Of a stretch of DNA of 64,000 nucleotides, positions 31,921 through 43,096 are shown in pieces. The position numbers and the translations under genes were made by a program. Source of the stretch: Micrasema longulum. Taxonomy: Eukaryota; Arthropoda; Insecta; Trichoptera; Brachycentridae. The notes beneath the pieces are model-generated. The model worked only from the letters and a program-made list of their open reading frames with translations. It was not told where the DNA came from and searched no databases. The stretch spans positions 1 through 64,000 of the forward strand of contig JAGVSM010002416.1 in assembly GCA_022494885.1 (NCBI GenBank). The letters run 5' to 3'. The stretch's first letter is position 1, and the number at the start of each line of letters is the position of its first letter.

Positions 31921-33004
31921 CTTGTCTATGAAGTTTGGGATTTGGACAAAATCAAATTATAATTTTTCTTATTTATGGTATTTAAATGGCATGTCACCCA
32001 CCAAGGATGTCTAAGTTAGATTACGATTGGTAAAAATAATATCATGCGTCAACCTGTTTAGTTTTTATTGGACAACTAGCAACAAGGCCGAATAAATAAA
32101 TAAATAATCATAAACATTATGATTAACGTGGCGAGTTGGATGCTTAATCCAGCGATATGTTGACTCGTGAATGACGTGGGTCAAACCAAATTTTAAATTT
32201 ATTATTGTATTTAATTAAATTAAATTTGTATAAATTATATTTTAATATTTAAACCTGATTATTTTTTATGTTACCTTCTTTTGAATTTTGTTATTTTTTA
32301 TTTATACTTTGCTTTTCTAGACTGTTATTCTATTGCGTCACATGTTGATATAATTTAATTGATTTTACTATTTATTTTTAATTTTAATTATTATAGCTGA
32401 ACACGGACGGGCACAGCCTAAAAAGTGTATTTTTCAATGTAAAAAAATATGAACTAGTGACGTCGTTCAAAGTAGTTCGCTTTCATTAAAATTTTTTTTT
32501 TTTTTTTCGTACATTTTTAAGAAACTGCCGTTCAATTTAATGCTCTTTAATGCCATAAGTGATGTCCTATCTCTGCTGCAATAAATTTCTTTTCATGTTC
32601 CCAACCATGTCACCAGAAGCCAAAATCTGCTATTTATTAAATCTTCTAAGAGCAACTTTCGTTTTTATGCCCCAATGTTTAGAATATGTAGATTATTCAA
32701 TTCATCACACGACTTGGAATTCTTTGGGATAGATCTTCCAGCTTTTCGTAGATCTCTTCGCGACTAACAGTGTGGAATGATGTTGGATTGACATGGTTTA
32801 GCTCGAAGTCTTATGTCTTTCGTTTTTATGAATATATTGTATACTATTATTATATTTCCCTTTTTTGTCTTTGCTACATAGTATTATGTTATTTTTGTTA
32901 AGTTTATTGTATTCATATTATTACTATTTAAATGTGTATTCATATTATAAATAATTAAATACTAAAATTAATATTTAAATTGTATTCATATTATTAATAT
33001 TTAA

Positions 33005-33210
33005 ATCCTAATCAGAGCTTAGTAAAATGCATGTCGTGTTGGTTTTATATTTTTGTGCAACAACTATGGTGAAGGTGGGTAGTGGGTTTTGCATGTTGGT
33101 TTGCATGTTGGTTTAATTGCTGTCCTGACGAAGGGACGGGTACGTCTCGAAGCCGGTAGACATAGAAAAGTCGGTGGGTGGTTTTATACAAATATTTACT
33201 AACATTTATT
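33005..33210. repeat. Dispersed repeat R6
   Basis: Same block as 25640-25870: ATGCATGTCGTGTTGGTTTT, CAACAACTATGGTGAAGGTG, GACGAAGGGACGGGTACGTC, AAAAGTCGGTGGGTGG. It carries a small internal duplication, GCATGTTGGTTT, repeated at ~33090-33115. Confidence 0.65.
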
Positions 33211-33289
33211 CTTGTATTCATGTTTCTTCATGTAACTGTTGTAATTGGCCTAGGCCGTATGTATAATAAATAAATATGTATCAAGGTAC

Positions 33290-33370
33290 GCTGCGATTGG
33301 TGTACTAATGTAGTGACCTATGCACTATTAGGTGCGGAAAGGGAATGTTGATGAATGATGATGCCGACAA
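33290..33370 (+). mobile_element. SINE S1 3' fragment
   Basis: TGCGATTGGTGTACTAATGT, CCTATGCACTATTAGGTGCG and GAAAGGGAATGTTGATGAAT match the S1 3' end and its GAT-rich tail. Confidence 0.55.
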
Positions 33371-33459
33371 GTAATTAACGAATAATTCTGTGGTATTGAT
33401 ATAAAAGGGGCAATGTCATACCTAAATCGCAACTCTAAAGAAAAGTAAAATATTTAGAG

Positions 33460-33870
33460 GCGAGCAATGTTTTGAGTAAGTCCAAATGTTTGCAGATTGG
33501 CTGGTTATCCTCCCTATGGAGTTATTTAGATCTAAATTTGTTGCAACAGAGAGGGAAAACATTTTAAGAGGGGAAAATGGAAGCCTAGGCATTTACAGAG
33601 CTTTTGATCTGTCATTGGCTGGTGTAAGTGGCTAATATACACACTGTAACATTTACCATACTGCCTTTGTTTAAACATTCACATTTCCTCAACTCTTCTG
33701 TTGACTTTTGTGAAGTAAAAGAGCTGAAACCTTCATGAAATATGGATATGCAAAATGATGAATGTTACACAGTGGCCCCTCAAACCAGCTAATGACAGGT
33801 CACACGCTCTGTAAATGCCTGAACCTCTATATTTCCTTCTTCAAAATGTTTTTTATAATATTTAAGTTAT
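33460..33870. mobile_element. Foldback element F1, full-length copy
   Basis: Both halves are present. Left: TTTTGAGTAAGTCCAAATGT, CATTGGCTGGTGTAAGTGGC. Right: GATGAATGTTACACAGTG, AGCTAATGACAGGTCACACG, then ATATTTCCTTCTTCAAAATG. About 400 bp; the arms are mirrored around a central CTTCTGTTGACTTTTGTGAA segment. Confidence 0.75.
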
Positions 33871-33996
33871 TTAGTGCTCTATCCGGGTGGATGAAGTTCT
33901 GTTTGAAATAGAACTAGAATTCTGAACGAATGCTTTCAGTTCGATGGCTGCTCTCAGGTAAAACTCGTTAAAAAGGAAATCTTGGAGAAATTTGTC

Positions 33997-34235
33997 TACC
34001 TAGTTGTGTAGTAGTTAGCGCGTTCGCCTGTCTTGTTTGAGGTCGTACGTTTGATTCCTGGAAGGTGGATGTGAAATATTGATTTAAAAGAGTGTTTAAA
34101 CTGCAATATATTACTATTCCTGGACTGGCACCTAAAGCCTGGGGCTGGACCTTACCTTCATGTAATAGATGATCGAAATTGCTGGATTTGATTTGACAAT
34201 ACAGTGCCATGTGCATCGTTGGATGTTAAAAGGGG
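33997..34235 (+). mobile_element. tRNA-derived SINE (family S1), plus orientation
   Basis: The tRNA-like head GTTGTGTAGTAGTTAGCGCG (A box) and CGTACGTTTGATTCCTGGAA (B box) is followed by GTTTAAACTGCAATATATTA, GGACTGGCACCTAAAGCCTG, TTACCTTCATGTAATAGATG and a tail near GGGGGAATAATGATGA. This copy reads head to tail in the plus strand and confirms the S1 structure deduced from the minus-strand copies. Confidence 0.75.
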
Positions 34236-34470
34236 GAATAATGATGATTTAGCCAAATGTTTCTAATTTTGGGGGCAGGTTTAACGAGTTGTGAATAACT
34301 TACTATTAAAAATCTCATGTGGTAAAATTTATGATACTCAGGTGAGACTGTTAAAGGGGATTGTAAATTCTGTAATATCCTGCCGGTAAAACAACTTTGT
34401 GGCTACAAATTGATTTTAGATCACTTTGTTGATCCGGAATATAAAAAAAAGAGTTTCCCACACTCACAAT

Positions 34471-34880
34471 CATAGAATTAAGAATAGTCCAGAAACCGCA
34501 TACGCACATCAAACAGAAGGCGACTCAACTACTCATTAATGAGTAGGTTTACGTTTCGACCCATTAGTTTCTTTGTAGACGTCGCTCAGTACGCAACTCC
34601 TGATTTGAATTCAACTATGCCGTGTTGTGTCCTTTTAATGTGAAGAAATACTGCTAGGATCTTAAAGACACAGGATACAATCACATTTCATGTGTAATTA
34701 GCTAATGAATGTATATATAACAAATGCATTGCTTGAAAAATAAATTATTTTTCCATCTGTCAGATTGTCGAAAAAACAAAATGGATATTTCGTTAGTGTT
34801 GCCAGGGTAGTAAATTTTTTTACCCTACTTTGCTCATCTAATGAGAGAATTAATGAAAATTGAATCTCGTATTAAACAAC
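34471..34880. mobile_element. hAT-like element H1, truncated
   Basis: CATAGAATTAAGAATAGTCC at 34471 is the H1 end. The body matches the right part of 8297-9073 in inverted orientation (GTGTTGCCAGGGTAGTAAAT, GCTCATCTAATGAGAGAATT). It stops at about 34880, where a fragment of MITE M1 (CCCATTGTAATCGGGGCCCA) begins. Confidence 0.7.
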
Positions 34881-35024
34881 TCTGTGATGGAAGTTTACAT
34901 CCCATTGTAATCGGGGCCCAAGAGCCCTGTGTTGAGTTTGGATACAACGTTATGGAAAGTGGAAGCATGCACATTATTAAACAATAGCAAAAAAAAAAAT
35001 ATTGAATTAACGTAATTTATTTCA

Positions 35025-35365
35025 ATATTTGAGTTTGTCAAAATGTTTGTAAACATAAGACTGGATTTCACCCTCTCGGAAGTCGTTAAGATTAACAAAT
35101 TACAACAGCGATGGAGAATACCTTAAAGAAGGTAAAAACGAGTATGTGAAATAATTCAATCACATAAATCTTTTCACAACAATAAAGATTTTAGCTGTTT
35201 AACTTCACTAAAATCAACAAATGGAAGAATTTTAAAAATACGGATGTTCAAACGTAGGGAAAATGGTGAATGTTACACAGTGTGTAAAGTAGCCACTTAA
35301 ACCAGCCAATGGCAGTTCATAAGCCCTGTAAATGCCTAGACTTCCCTATTCCCTTCTTCAAGGTT
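35025..35365. mobile_element. Foldback element F1
   Basis: TATTTGAGTTTGTCAAAATG, TTACACAGTGTGTAAAGTAG, AGCCAATGGCAGTTCATAAG and TAAATGCCTAGACTTCCCTA, in F1 order. Confidence 0.65.
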
Positions 35366-35741
35366 TTAATTCAAATACACTATATTGAAACGTCACAGGT
35401 GCAGGCAAACAATGACCAATAAACTATGACGTTGTAACTGTTGTCTACATTGAATGTGTTTATGCACAAATACACGATTTAACTGTAAATAAGTACACCG
35501 TACGTCATTTTACATTATCAGAAGTATTTGGGTCGCAACCGTAGCAGACTCGAACACGGTGACGTCACCAGCCGTTTGTAGGGCCATGCAACAGCAGCGT
35601 CGTGTAACGGCGCATTGGCGTCAAAATTTCACAGGGCTCACTCATAATAAATTATACACATTGTCTTAAACCAACAATTTACAAATTAAAATAAGTAAAA
35701 TACATTTCATAATTCCCGAAATGGCATTTAAAGACTGATAA

Positions 35742-35830
35742 TCTTACCTTCATGTAACAAAAATTATGATACGCTGCCATTGATGCACCATTTGGTGCGA
35801 AAAGGATAATGATGATGATGATGATGAAAA
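35742..35830 (+). mobile_element. SINE S1 3' end with (GAT)n tail
   Basis: TTACCTTCATGTAACAAAAA, then GATGCACCATTTGGTGCGAA and AAGGATAATGATGATGATGA. The tail is a short ATG microsatellite. Confidence 0.6.
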
Positions 35831-36122
35831 CACTTTTTTTTTAGTAGTGACCACCTTTGATTTTTTTACAAGAATTTTTTTCATCGTGAACGATATCGTC
35901 AGACTTAGTCGATCAGTCTGAGCATGAAATAACACAAAGAAATACAGAAATTTGAATATACTGTATTTCTACTACTACCATCACGCCATTACTAGGCAGA
36001 GAAGATGGAATGCCACATGTATCTATCCAAGGCCCCGATTACAACGGGAAGTTAACTGAGTTATCTTCGACTGTCTGTAAGGAAAAATCGATATTTGTGT
36101 ACAAAAATGAGTATATTTGCAT

Positions 36123-37184
36123 CACTGACGGCTCCTGGCCGAAAATATGGGCAGTGCATTTCTTTACATTTTGTAAACTTATATATTAAGTTCAATAATC
36201 GAGTAAAGTCGAGATCCGTGAAGTGTGTAAGACTGAGACATGCATTATTGACAGAATCAAGAAAGGGGTGCTGCGTTGGTTTGGACATGTAGAGCGAATG
36301 GACAGCGAAAGAATGACTAAAAGGATCTACGATGCAAATGTTGATGGATGCAGAAAACGAGGAAGACCGAGAAAGACATGGCACGATCAAGTCCATCAAA
36401 TACTTGAAGATGGACATGTCAAAAGTAGGAATAATCGGCGTGCGTGCATGAGAAAATGTATGAATGTAGAGGAAGCGAGGTCTGTATACCAAGATAGAGT
36501 ATTATGGCATTCTATCCTCTCTGCCTACCCCTACGGGGAAACGGCGTGATGGTTTGTTGTTGTTGTTGTTGTTAATATTATAACAATATGACAGGTCTGA
36601 CGTGATAAACGGGCAATAGTATGACAGATGACAGCCCGCGCATCTGAACAAGGAACGCTTTATTCGCCTAACATTATACGCACGTTATAGGATACTAAAT
36701 CAATTAAACTTGTAATAATATCATGTCATTACGCATGTTCAAAGTGACATTGCAAACGAACTTCAAACTTTAAATCTGCGCATGCGTTGGCAATGCCCGG
36801 AGTATGTATATTATCTTCTCCCTCTAACGCACGATTCACCAGTATGAAGCGTTGTGTATCTCCCTCAAATGACGATCTTAGAAGAAATGACATATTTCAT
36901 ACAAATTCAGGGTAAAGAATTGTGCAAAACAGAACATGCACAGGGACGATTGCGCATGCGTAGACAAGATGAGAAAATCGTCCGCTAGAGTCGATCTCGC
37001 TAGATCTTTTGGCGCTAGTATTGAATATTATGGTGTTTACGTGTATAATATTGCAACGAATCCCTCTGTTTCTTTCTACCTACTTGTAATATATTTTTAC
37101 TATCAATAAAATTACTCATTTATTTCCATAAATTTTTACTTGGCAGTGCACTGCACTTATGCACATACTAGGGAACCGCCTCTG
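36123..37184. mobile_element. hAT-type element, 1062 bp, with 8-bp TSD
   Basis: ATTTGCAT flanks both ends (36115-36122 and 37185-37192). The ends are CACTGACGGCTCC and, as the complement of the right end, CAGAGGCGGTTCC, an imperfect inverted pair of the CAGNGGCGG type common in hAT transposons. It has no transposase of its own; instead it carries a LINE fragment (36180-36572). Confidence 0.78.
36180..36572 (+). pseudogene. LINE C-terminal fragment with (TTG)n tail, nested in the hAT element
   Basis: The frame ending at TGA 36547 reads CIIDRIKKGVLRWFGHVERM, then KRGRPRKTWHDQVHQIL, then HSILSAYPYGETA. The KRRL.WFGHV.RM and RGRPR.RW motifs are hallmarks of the region after the reverse transcriptase in RTE-type and related LINEs. 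A TTGTTGTTGTTGTTGTTG tail follows. A minus-strand relative with the same tail lies at 48750-49075, and a short scrap at about 35975-36025. Confidence 0.82.
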
Positions 37185-37354
37185 ATTTGCATGAACATTT
37201 GAAAAACCTTCATAGGTAACATATAATTGAATATGTTTTAAAGAAAAAAATGTATGCATATTCTGCTTTTTATACAGAAAACTTAATTTTACTTTGATCT
37301 ACAACTATCTAAATTGAAGATAAATGTTAACTTCCCATTGTAATCGGGGCCCTG

Positions 37355-37985
37355 ACATACATTTCTCGATTATTTATAGTTATTATAATATGCCCTTTGG
37401 TTGTGTTTTTGACATGACCAAAGTTGATATTTTGTTTTATTGTGTTTTTTTAATGTTTTTATGCCATTTGTTACCATTCATCCTTGCTATATCGGTTTTA
37501 CCATTTTTTAATCATCCATTCGTGCCACATTACGCTTAAAACTAAATCAATTTACTTTTTAATTAATGTAAAACATTATATATGTACATGTACGAATATG
37601 TTTATTATTTTTTCAACGCTATTTCTTTTTTTACCTTTTGCAAAAATACTTTCCTTGCCATTATTGCGGAAATTTTACAAGAAAATGTTTATCAATTTTA
37701 AATAAAGATCACAAGCTCTTTAAATGCCCAGACTCATCCATATTCTCAACAGCTTCATCTCTTTTGAAAAAATATCAAATATGAGATAAAGTAGATAAAA
37801 ATATTTTCCGTATGTCCTCACTGAGATATCCAAGAGCCATTTCGTATTATGTTAATAGTTTTATATCATTTTTGTAAATAAACTATTATTACATAACTGC
37901 ATAATTTTAAAAAAAAGTTAAGCTAAAGAGTTGCATACATATATATATATATACGTTGTTTCTACCTGCTTCTATAATCAGTTTA
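37355..37985. other. AT-rich DNA, no gene recognised
   Basis: Contains short hydrophobic reading frames (37324-37539, 37484-37705) that are typical of T-rich DNA. No repeat family recognised. Confidence 0.5.
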
Positions 37986-37990
37986 ATAAT

Positions 37991-38420
37991 TTGGTAAGGT
38001 ATTTAAAATAAAATACGGATTTTGCATTAAATTCTACTTTTATTTTTTTTAAATATAAACAAGAGTGTATAATGTGATGCGTTTCTTCTTCTTTGAACAT
38101 TATCAAACTAACTTAAACATTTACAAAGTTTCGTCATGTACTAACAATATTTTTTTAAATGATATATTGACGATTTTCTCAATACTTGCTAAAAGAAATT
38201 CTCGGTACTTGCTAAAATAAACTGTTAGCACCTTTATGCACCTATATCATTAAACAGCAATTATTGTTAGTATATAAGGAAACTTTCTTAATATTTAAGT
38301 TAGTTTAATAACGTCCAAACAAGGCGCAACGCGTCACATTATACGCTCTTGTATTTATTAAAAAAATAAAAGCAGAATTTAATCCAATAATGTAATTTTA
38401 TTTTGGATACCTTACCAAAT
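37991..38420. mobile_element. Foldback MITE, ~430 bp
   Basis: TTGGTAAGGTATTTAAAATA at 37991 mirrors GGATACCTTACCAA ending about 38420. Inner pairs are ACAAGAGTGTATAATGTGAT with GTCACATTATACGCTCTTGT and TCTACTTTTATTTTTTT with AAAAAAATAAAAGCAGA. There is no coding sequence. It ends about 630 bp upstream of the next EcKL gene. Confidence 0.78.
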
Positions 38421-38985
38421 TTTAAAATAGAATTCTACCAATTAACTTCACTCATAACTTATTTGATAATTATCGTTCTTTTAAATAAATATATTTATTA
38501 GGAAAACAAACCAAAAAAAAACATTTTTAGCCGATTTTTTGCTGTTTTTTTTTCTTAGGTATTTTTTTCCTATTCGCATAGCATTTATTTCACTCATTAA
38601 AAATGAACCAATTTTATAATCTGTTAACTTTTCACGAAATTTTAAAGAAGTTTCTGTTTATATCCTGCATAAAGTTATATAAGAATTGAATCTGGACTTC
38701 AATCTTCTTCACTCAACTTTATTTTTTAGGATTTTTACCGAGGAGTTGTCATCGGTTGACACTCATCCAGGATTCTGGTTCCATTATTTACACACACAGA
38801 ACTGTATACTTCGCATAGGCATGAAATAATATACATGTATATACTTAACTATCAGTTTTTGTGTTTCGGTAGAAATGTATGTCTTTGTGTATCTGAATTG
38901 TTTTGATAACCCTGGAAAGGGCTATGATCTTTTTAGTATTTTATGTGTGACGGAGTCGAGTAGTTCCGCACAGTCTGTGATGATT

Positions 38986-38993
38986 TATAAAAG
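38986..38993 (+). promoter_or_regulatory. TATA box candidate for the EcKL gene at 39051
   Basis: TATAAAAG, 58 bp ahead of the ATG. It is a good consensus match, and the transcription start would fall near 39016-39018. No TCAGT initiator is visible there. Confidence 0.5.
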
Positions 38994-39050
38994 CGGAAAG
39001 ATGTGCTGGTTTTGTTAAAGTTCTATGAGTAAAATTATCTTCCTGTGGCC

Positions 39051-41498
39051 ATGGATGAAGAGGACGTTCAAATTCCTGAGCAGTATTTAGGTGTTCTGGA
39101 TGAAGTGATCAAGCGAGAGTGCAGAGAACCTTATTTTATTAAAGTGACATCTGCGTCGAGCAAAGGAGAGAACTTTCTCGGGCTTCTATACAGAATTAAT
39201 GTAACGGAAAACGATCAACATCGAAATGTGCCTAAACTTAATCTGATTCTTAAAATCCCACCACAATCGTTACTGATCAGAGAAAAATTCCCCTTAGAAA
39301 CAATCTACACGAGAGAAACATTTGTTTATAACGTTCTACTTCCTGAATTTTCTAAGCTGCAAGATGCATCTAAACTCCCAGAATCAGAAAAGTTTCACCA
39401 CGTCAAATGTTACAGAGCAGAATCTGAAAAATTAAAAGAAATGTTGGTGCTAGAAGACCTTTGCGCAAAGGGCTTCAAAATGGCTGACAGGCGGGAATCA
39501 CTAAGATTCAAGAACGTCAAATTGGTTCTAAAATGCTTGGCATCGTTTCACGCAATTTCGTTTGTTTTGAAAAAAAATGAACCAGAAAAATTTATTGAAA
39601 TGGCTAATAATACCGGTGGGATTAATGATTATAATGAAGAATACAAGCATTTCTTTTACTTGTCTCTTGAGAGAGCAATTACTGTATTAGAAAACCCTGA
39701 GCACATAAATAGAGTTAGAGCTTATGGAGTGGAATTGTCTGATAAATTGGCCTATTATATCAATCCTAACACGGTCGGTGACTATTCTGTGCTGTGCCAC
39801 GGAGACTGCTGGAATAATAATTTGCTGTTTCAATTCAAGGTACTGGGTACAGCAAGAATAATGTGCGTCTAAATTCTAAACTGAAAAAAAAGTCCTGTTT
39901 TAAGATTTTATTACGAGTACAAACACAAATAATGTTAAGTACATATTTGCACGGTTTATTTTATTCACGCTTGAAGAGTATACTTCGTAAAGTAAATCAA
40001 ATATATCATTAGCATTCAAGATTACGCAAGCACATTTCAAATAAAATATATCTTCAATAAATTTATACGGGTTTAACAGCAGCAATCAAGCTTAAAATAT
40101 TAATAAAATAATCTCCAATGTTATTTGAGAAGCAGCTTTGGGAATCATTGTATTAGAACTTAAAATTCAAAACACGTAATCAACTAGTTTCACAAATTAC
40201 AACAGATATAGTGAATATTTTAGAGAAGGGAATATAGGAGTCTAGGAATTTACAGGGCTTATGACCAGACGCTGGCTGGTTTCAGTGGCCACTTTACACA
40301 CTGTGTAACATTCACCATTTTGCCTATGTTTGAACATCCATATTTCTTCAATTCTTCCATTTGTTAATTTTGGTGAAGTTAAAAAGCTACAACCTTTATT
40401 GTTGTAAGATGCATTTGATCGAATTATTTCACATACTAGGCAACGCCTGAAAACAATTTTTAAACTTTTTGGACCAAGTTTCCTCAAAAACGACTTAAGA
40501 CGGGGTTGATAAGATTTAGAATTTCTGGTACTTTATTAATTTTAAAATGGATATTATATACTCCTGCGATAACAGGCCTAAATTTTATGAACTTTTTTTA
40601 ATAGATTATTAAAGTCAGATTATAAAACAGTATGTATTTGTGTAAAAATTTTGTTTTCAAATAAATACCCGCATGTATTTCAAAATATCCCGTCTTTCGA
40701 TTGATGTATCGCGATGTTACATTACCGTTTCCAAAGAGATTTTTTATCACAGTCTTCAAAGAGTTAATTGATATATTTTAACTAATAAATATCATTAAAT
40801 AATCTAAAATATTAAAAGTTTGAACACAATGTTTGCATTTGAAACGGTATTGGGTACTAATAACCAGTATTGACCTACTGTGTAGTACACAGTTCTAAGC
40901 CATTTACCTAATCAACATTGAATTTATTATGTACAAAGGCTGTTAAATGTTGATGTGTATATTTTTGTAAAAGTCGCTTGTGCCTTTTTGATAAATGTTT
41001 AAAACGTTCATTACATAAAAGGATGATATTTAAATTTGGTTTATATGTTTTTTACAGGATGAAGAACCGATAGACGTGATGTTGCTTGATTGGCAAATTT
41101 CCAGAAATTGCTCCCCAGTAACTGACATTGCCTACCTCATGTTCAGTAGCACAGATTACGACCTGAGGAAGGAACACTTCCAAGACCTTATGAATTTCTA
41201 CCACGATAGTCTTGCCAAGAGCCTGAGCTACATGGACTGTGATATCGATGACCACTACCCCAGAGCAGTGTTTGAAGATCACCTGAAGAGAATATTGCCC
41301 TATGGATTATTGATGTCTTTCATGCTGCTTCCTGCCGTCTTAGGCGAAGCAGAAGATGTACCGGATATGGATGCCATGTTGCTCAAAGACAAAATAGACC
41401 AGAGCGATTTGAAATTTGAAAATAAACAATCGTCCAATCGATACCAAGTCCGGATGAGAGGTGTTGTGAAGACATTTATAGAAATGGACTTGATTTGA
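39051..41498 (+). CDS. Ecdysteroid kinase-like (EcKL) protein, two exons, 409 aa
   Basis: Exon 1 39051-39839, intron 39840-41057 (GTACTG...TTTTTTACAG), exon 2 41058-41498; phase 0. ATG 39051 is chosen (GGCCATGGATG, strong context); the frame opens upstream only with GTG. EcKL/CHK-kinase-like proteins transfer phosphate from ATP to ecdysteroid or xenobiotic hydroxyls, probably in the cytosol; no signal peptide or membrane segment is seen. Order of motifs: SSKGENFLGLLYRI (38-50), Lys68 in LNLILKIPPQ (ATP binding), YTRETFVYNVLLPEF, MLVLEDLCAKGFKMADRRES, LASFHAISFVLKK, CHGDCWNNN (249-257; His250, Asp252, Asn257), and LLDWQ (Asp274) at the start of exon 2, with C-terminal LPAVLGEAEDVPD. The length is normal for the family (about 400-430). 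No break is seen; best supported as functional. The intron holds an F1 element. Substrate unknown. Confidence 0.93.
40130..40480. mobile_element. Foldback element F1 in the EcKL intron
   Basis: GGGAATATAGGAGTCTAGGA, GCTGGCTGGTTTCAGTGGCC, TTTACACACTGTGTAACATT and CACATACTAGGCAACGCCTG follow the F1 left-half order. It lies wholly within the intron 39840-41057. Confidence 0.7.
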
Positions 41499-41506
41499 TC
41501 TAATTA

Positions 41507-41712
41507 CAGTAAAACTACATTTATCCGGATTAATGATTGCCAGATTTTATTGCTTTTGAAATGATACAGCGAATTGCAATCACTTCAAAAACATGTCCTG
41601 CAAAGATAATTGCAAATTGAATAAAAATTAAAAACTTTTTTATTTTTTATTTTCTGATTACGATCTGGATATTTGGCAATCCGGATGACTTCGGATAAAC
41701 GTAGTTCTATTG
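41507..41712. mobile_element. TA-flanked MITE (pogo/Tc1-type ends) 8 bp after the EcKL stop codon
   Basis: CAGTAAAACTACATTTATCC at 41507 and the complement of the right end, CAATAGAACTACGTTTATCC, are inverted and flanked by TA (41505-41506, 41713-41714). CAGTRRAAC...TTATCCG-type ends are those of pogo/Tigger-like elements. It begins 8 bp after the TGA of the EcKL gene, so the 3' untranslated region of that gene is likely to be largely MITE sequence, including an AATAAA at about 41619. A later AATAAA lies near 41832. Confidence 0.82.
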
Positions 41713-42342
41713 TACCAGAAAAACACCTTACAAGCTGTATTATGAAACTGCATAGATTGCAGCTATTGCCGTATTATTTTTTACGTACCTATTATAAATG
41801 ACGTAATTAAGTTTTTGTATTTTATGTTTCTAATAAAAATTGTTGTAGAAAAACTGGCTATGCGAGTTTAAAAAATGTAAATTTATTTTTACGCATCTAC
41901 ATAAACAAATTTTAACAAATCTCTAAATGTGAAAAGTCAGTATTTTGTGTATTTATCCATTCTGCCTATTTTTGAACATCCAACAACAATTACTCCAACT
42001 GTTCGGTTTTGTGTGGTAGAGGTTTATTGATGTAGGTGAGATTCTTCCAAACTGATAAAAATAATTAATATTTTTATGCTTCGTTTTAGACCAGTTGGTT
42101 TAATCAACCCTTTTAAGTTTATTCATTTAGTTATTTCTTAAATTGAATAACTTTTTTTTTAAACCACTTATTTTTATTTATTTTTACCAACCGGTTTCAA
42201 AGCTACACAAGCTTCCTTTACAATTCATACTTTACTAATACATATTTATTTTTAACAGTGCTATTACTACTAAATATTAAATAACACTCAAAAATAAAAA
42301 GGAACAATACGCATTAGTAAAATATACCTCGAATCTGAATCG

Positions 42343-42500
42343 GGTTGTGATCCCGTGGCTAGTGTCTCGGACTCACGGCTCAAGTGTCCGTGGTTCGAAT
42401 CCCACTCTACCCCATTTTCTATTAGTGAGTTATTTACAACTCGTTGAAAATGGCCCTCAAAATTAAATATTTGGGTAAATCATAAGAACACAAATATTTA
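42343..42500 (+). mobile_element. tRNA-derived SINE (family S2), best copy
   Basis: GGGTTGTGATCCCGTGGCTA and GTGGCTAGTGTCTCGGACTC (A-box region), CCGTGGTTCGAATCCCACTC (perfect B box GGTTCGAATCC), then CATTTTCTATTAGTGAGTTA, TTTACAACTCGTTGAAAATG, AAATATTTGGGTAAATCATA and an ACACAAATATTTATTTTTTA tail. Further S2 pieces: about 34260-34320, 42720-42800 and 51450-51515. Confidence 0.8.
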
Positions 42501-42954
42501 TTTTTTATTTAAAAAAAAAAAAAAAAGCTTCTGTATCTTCGAAACCGGTCGGTAAAAAATATTTTTTCAAATAAATAATTTGAAAATGCCGTTTTATTTT
42601 AATTTAATTATTATGAATAACCACAGAGTTTGTGCTTCAAATAAAAATGTTTTAGTTATTTATTTTTTTATGAAAAATGGTCTTATTGTGATTGATTTTT
42701 TTTTTCAAAAAAAGACTTTTTTGTATTCTTATGATTAATTCTAATATTAAAGTTTTGGGGCTATTTTGAAAGAGTTGTAAATAACTAACTTCCCACTGCA
42801 AAATTGAAATCAGTTATTCAATTAATTATTAAATTAAAAATGAATACCAGAAGTTAAAAAAAATAGTAAAGGTTCATCGTTTGAAAGAAAAATTTCAGCT
42901 TTACAATATATATCGTGTTTGCTTTTACGTTACCCATATTATTTTATTTGATTT

Positions 42955-43096
42955 AAATCCTTTAAAACGGAATGTCAAGGAGACAAAAGTGAGCATTTTC
43001 GACACCTTTCTGCTCGCGTTCAATCTAGGGAATAAAACTGCCAAAGCAGCTTGCGAGATTTGCGCAGAGTACGGTGAAGATGCTATGAATCATTAA
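42955..43096 (+). pseudogene. Possible mariner-type transposase N-terminal fragment
   Basis: The frame ending at TAA 43094 reads KVSIFDTFLLAFNLGNKTAK, then ACEICAEYGEDAMNH. This resembles the first helix-turn-helix of mariner transposases (a LL.EF..G..A..A...IC..YGED.. pattern). It is only about 40 residues, and the match is from memory of the family. No catalytic domain follows. The 3' part (43068-43195) recurs at 30615-30740. Confidence 0.5.

Larger units (their letters stand above)
36029..37354. mobile_element. MITE M1 copy split by a hAT-type element
   Basis: M1 left part 36029-36122 (GGCCCCGATTACAACGGGAA through GAGTATATTTGCAT) and right part 37185-37354 (ATTTGCATGAACATTTGAAA through CCCATTGTAATCGGGGCCCT). 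Joining them gives the same order as the M1 copy at 3790-4032. Confidence 0.85.

Noticed and set aside
36061..36492. 143-codon minus-strand frame
   Set aside because: Antisense to the LINE fragment with the WFGHV and RGRPRK motifs, which is the recognisable coding strand.
39045..39050. Upstream GTG as start of the EcKL gene
   Set aside because: Nuclear genes start at ATG; ATG 39051 has a good context and aligns with the paralogues. The same reasoning rejects TTG 28825 and GTG 50347.
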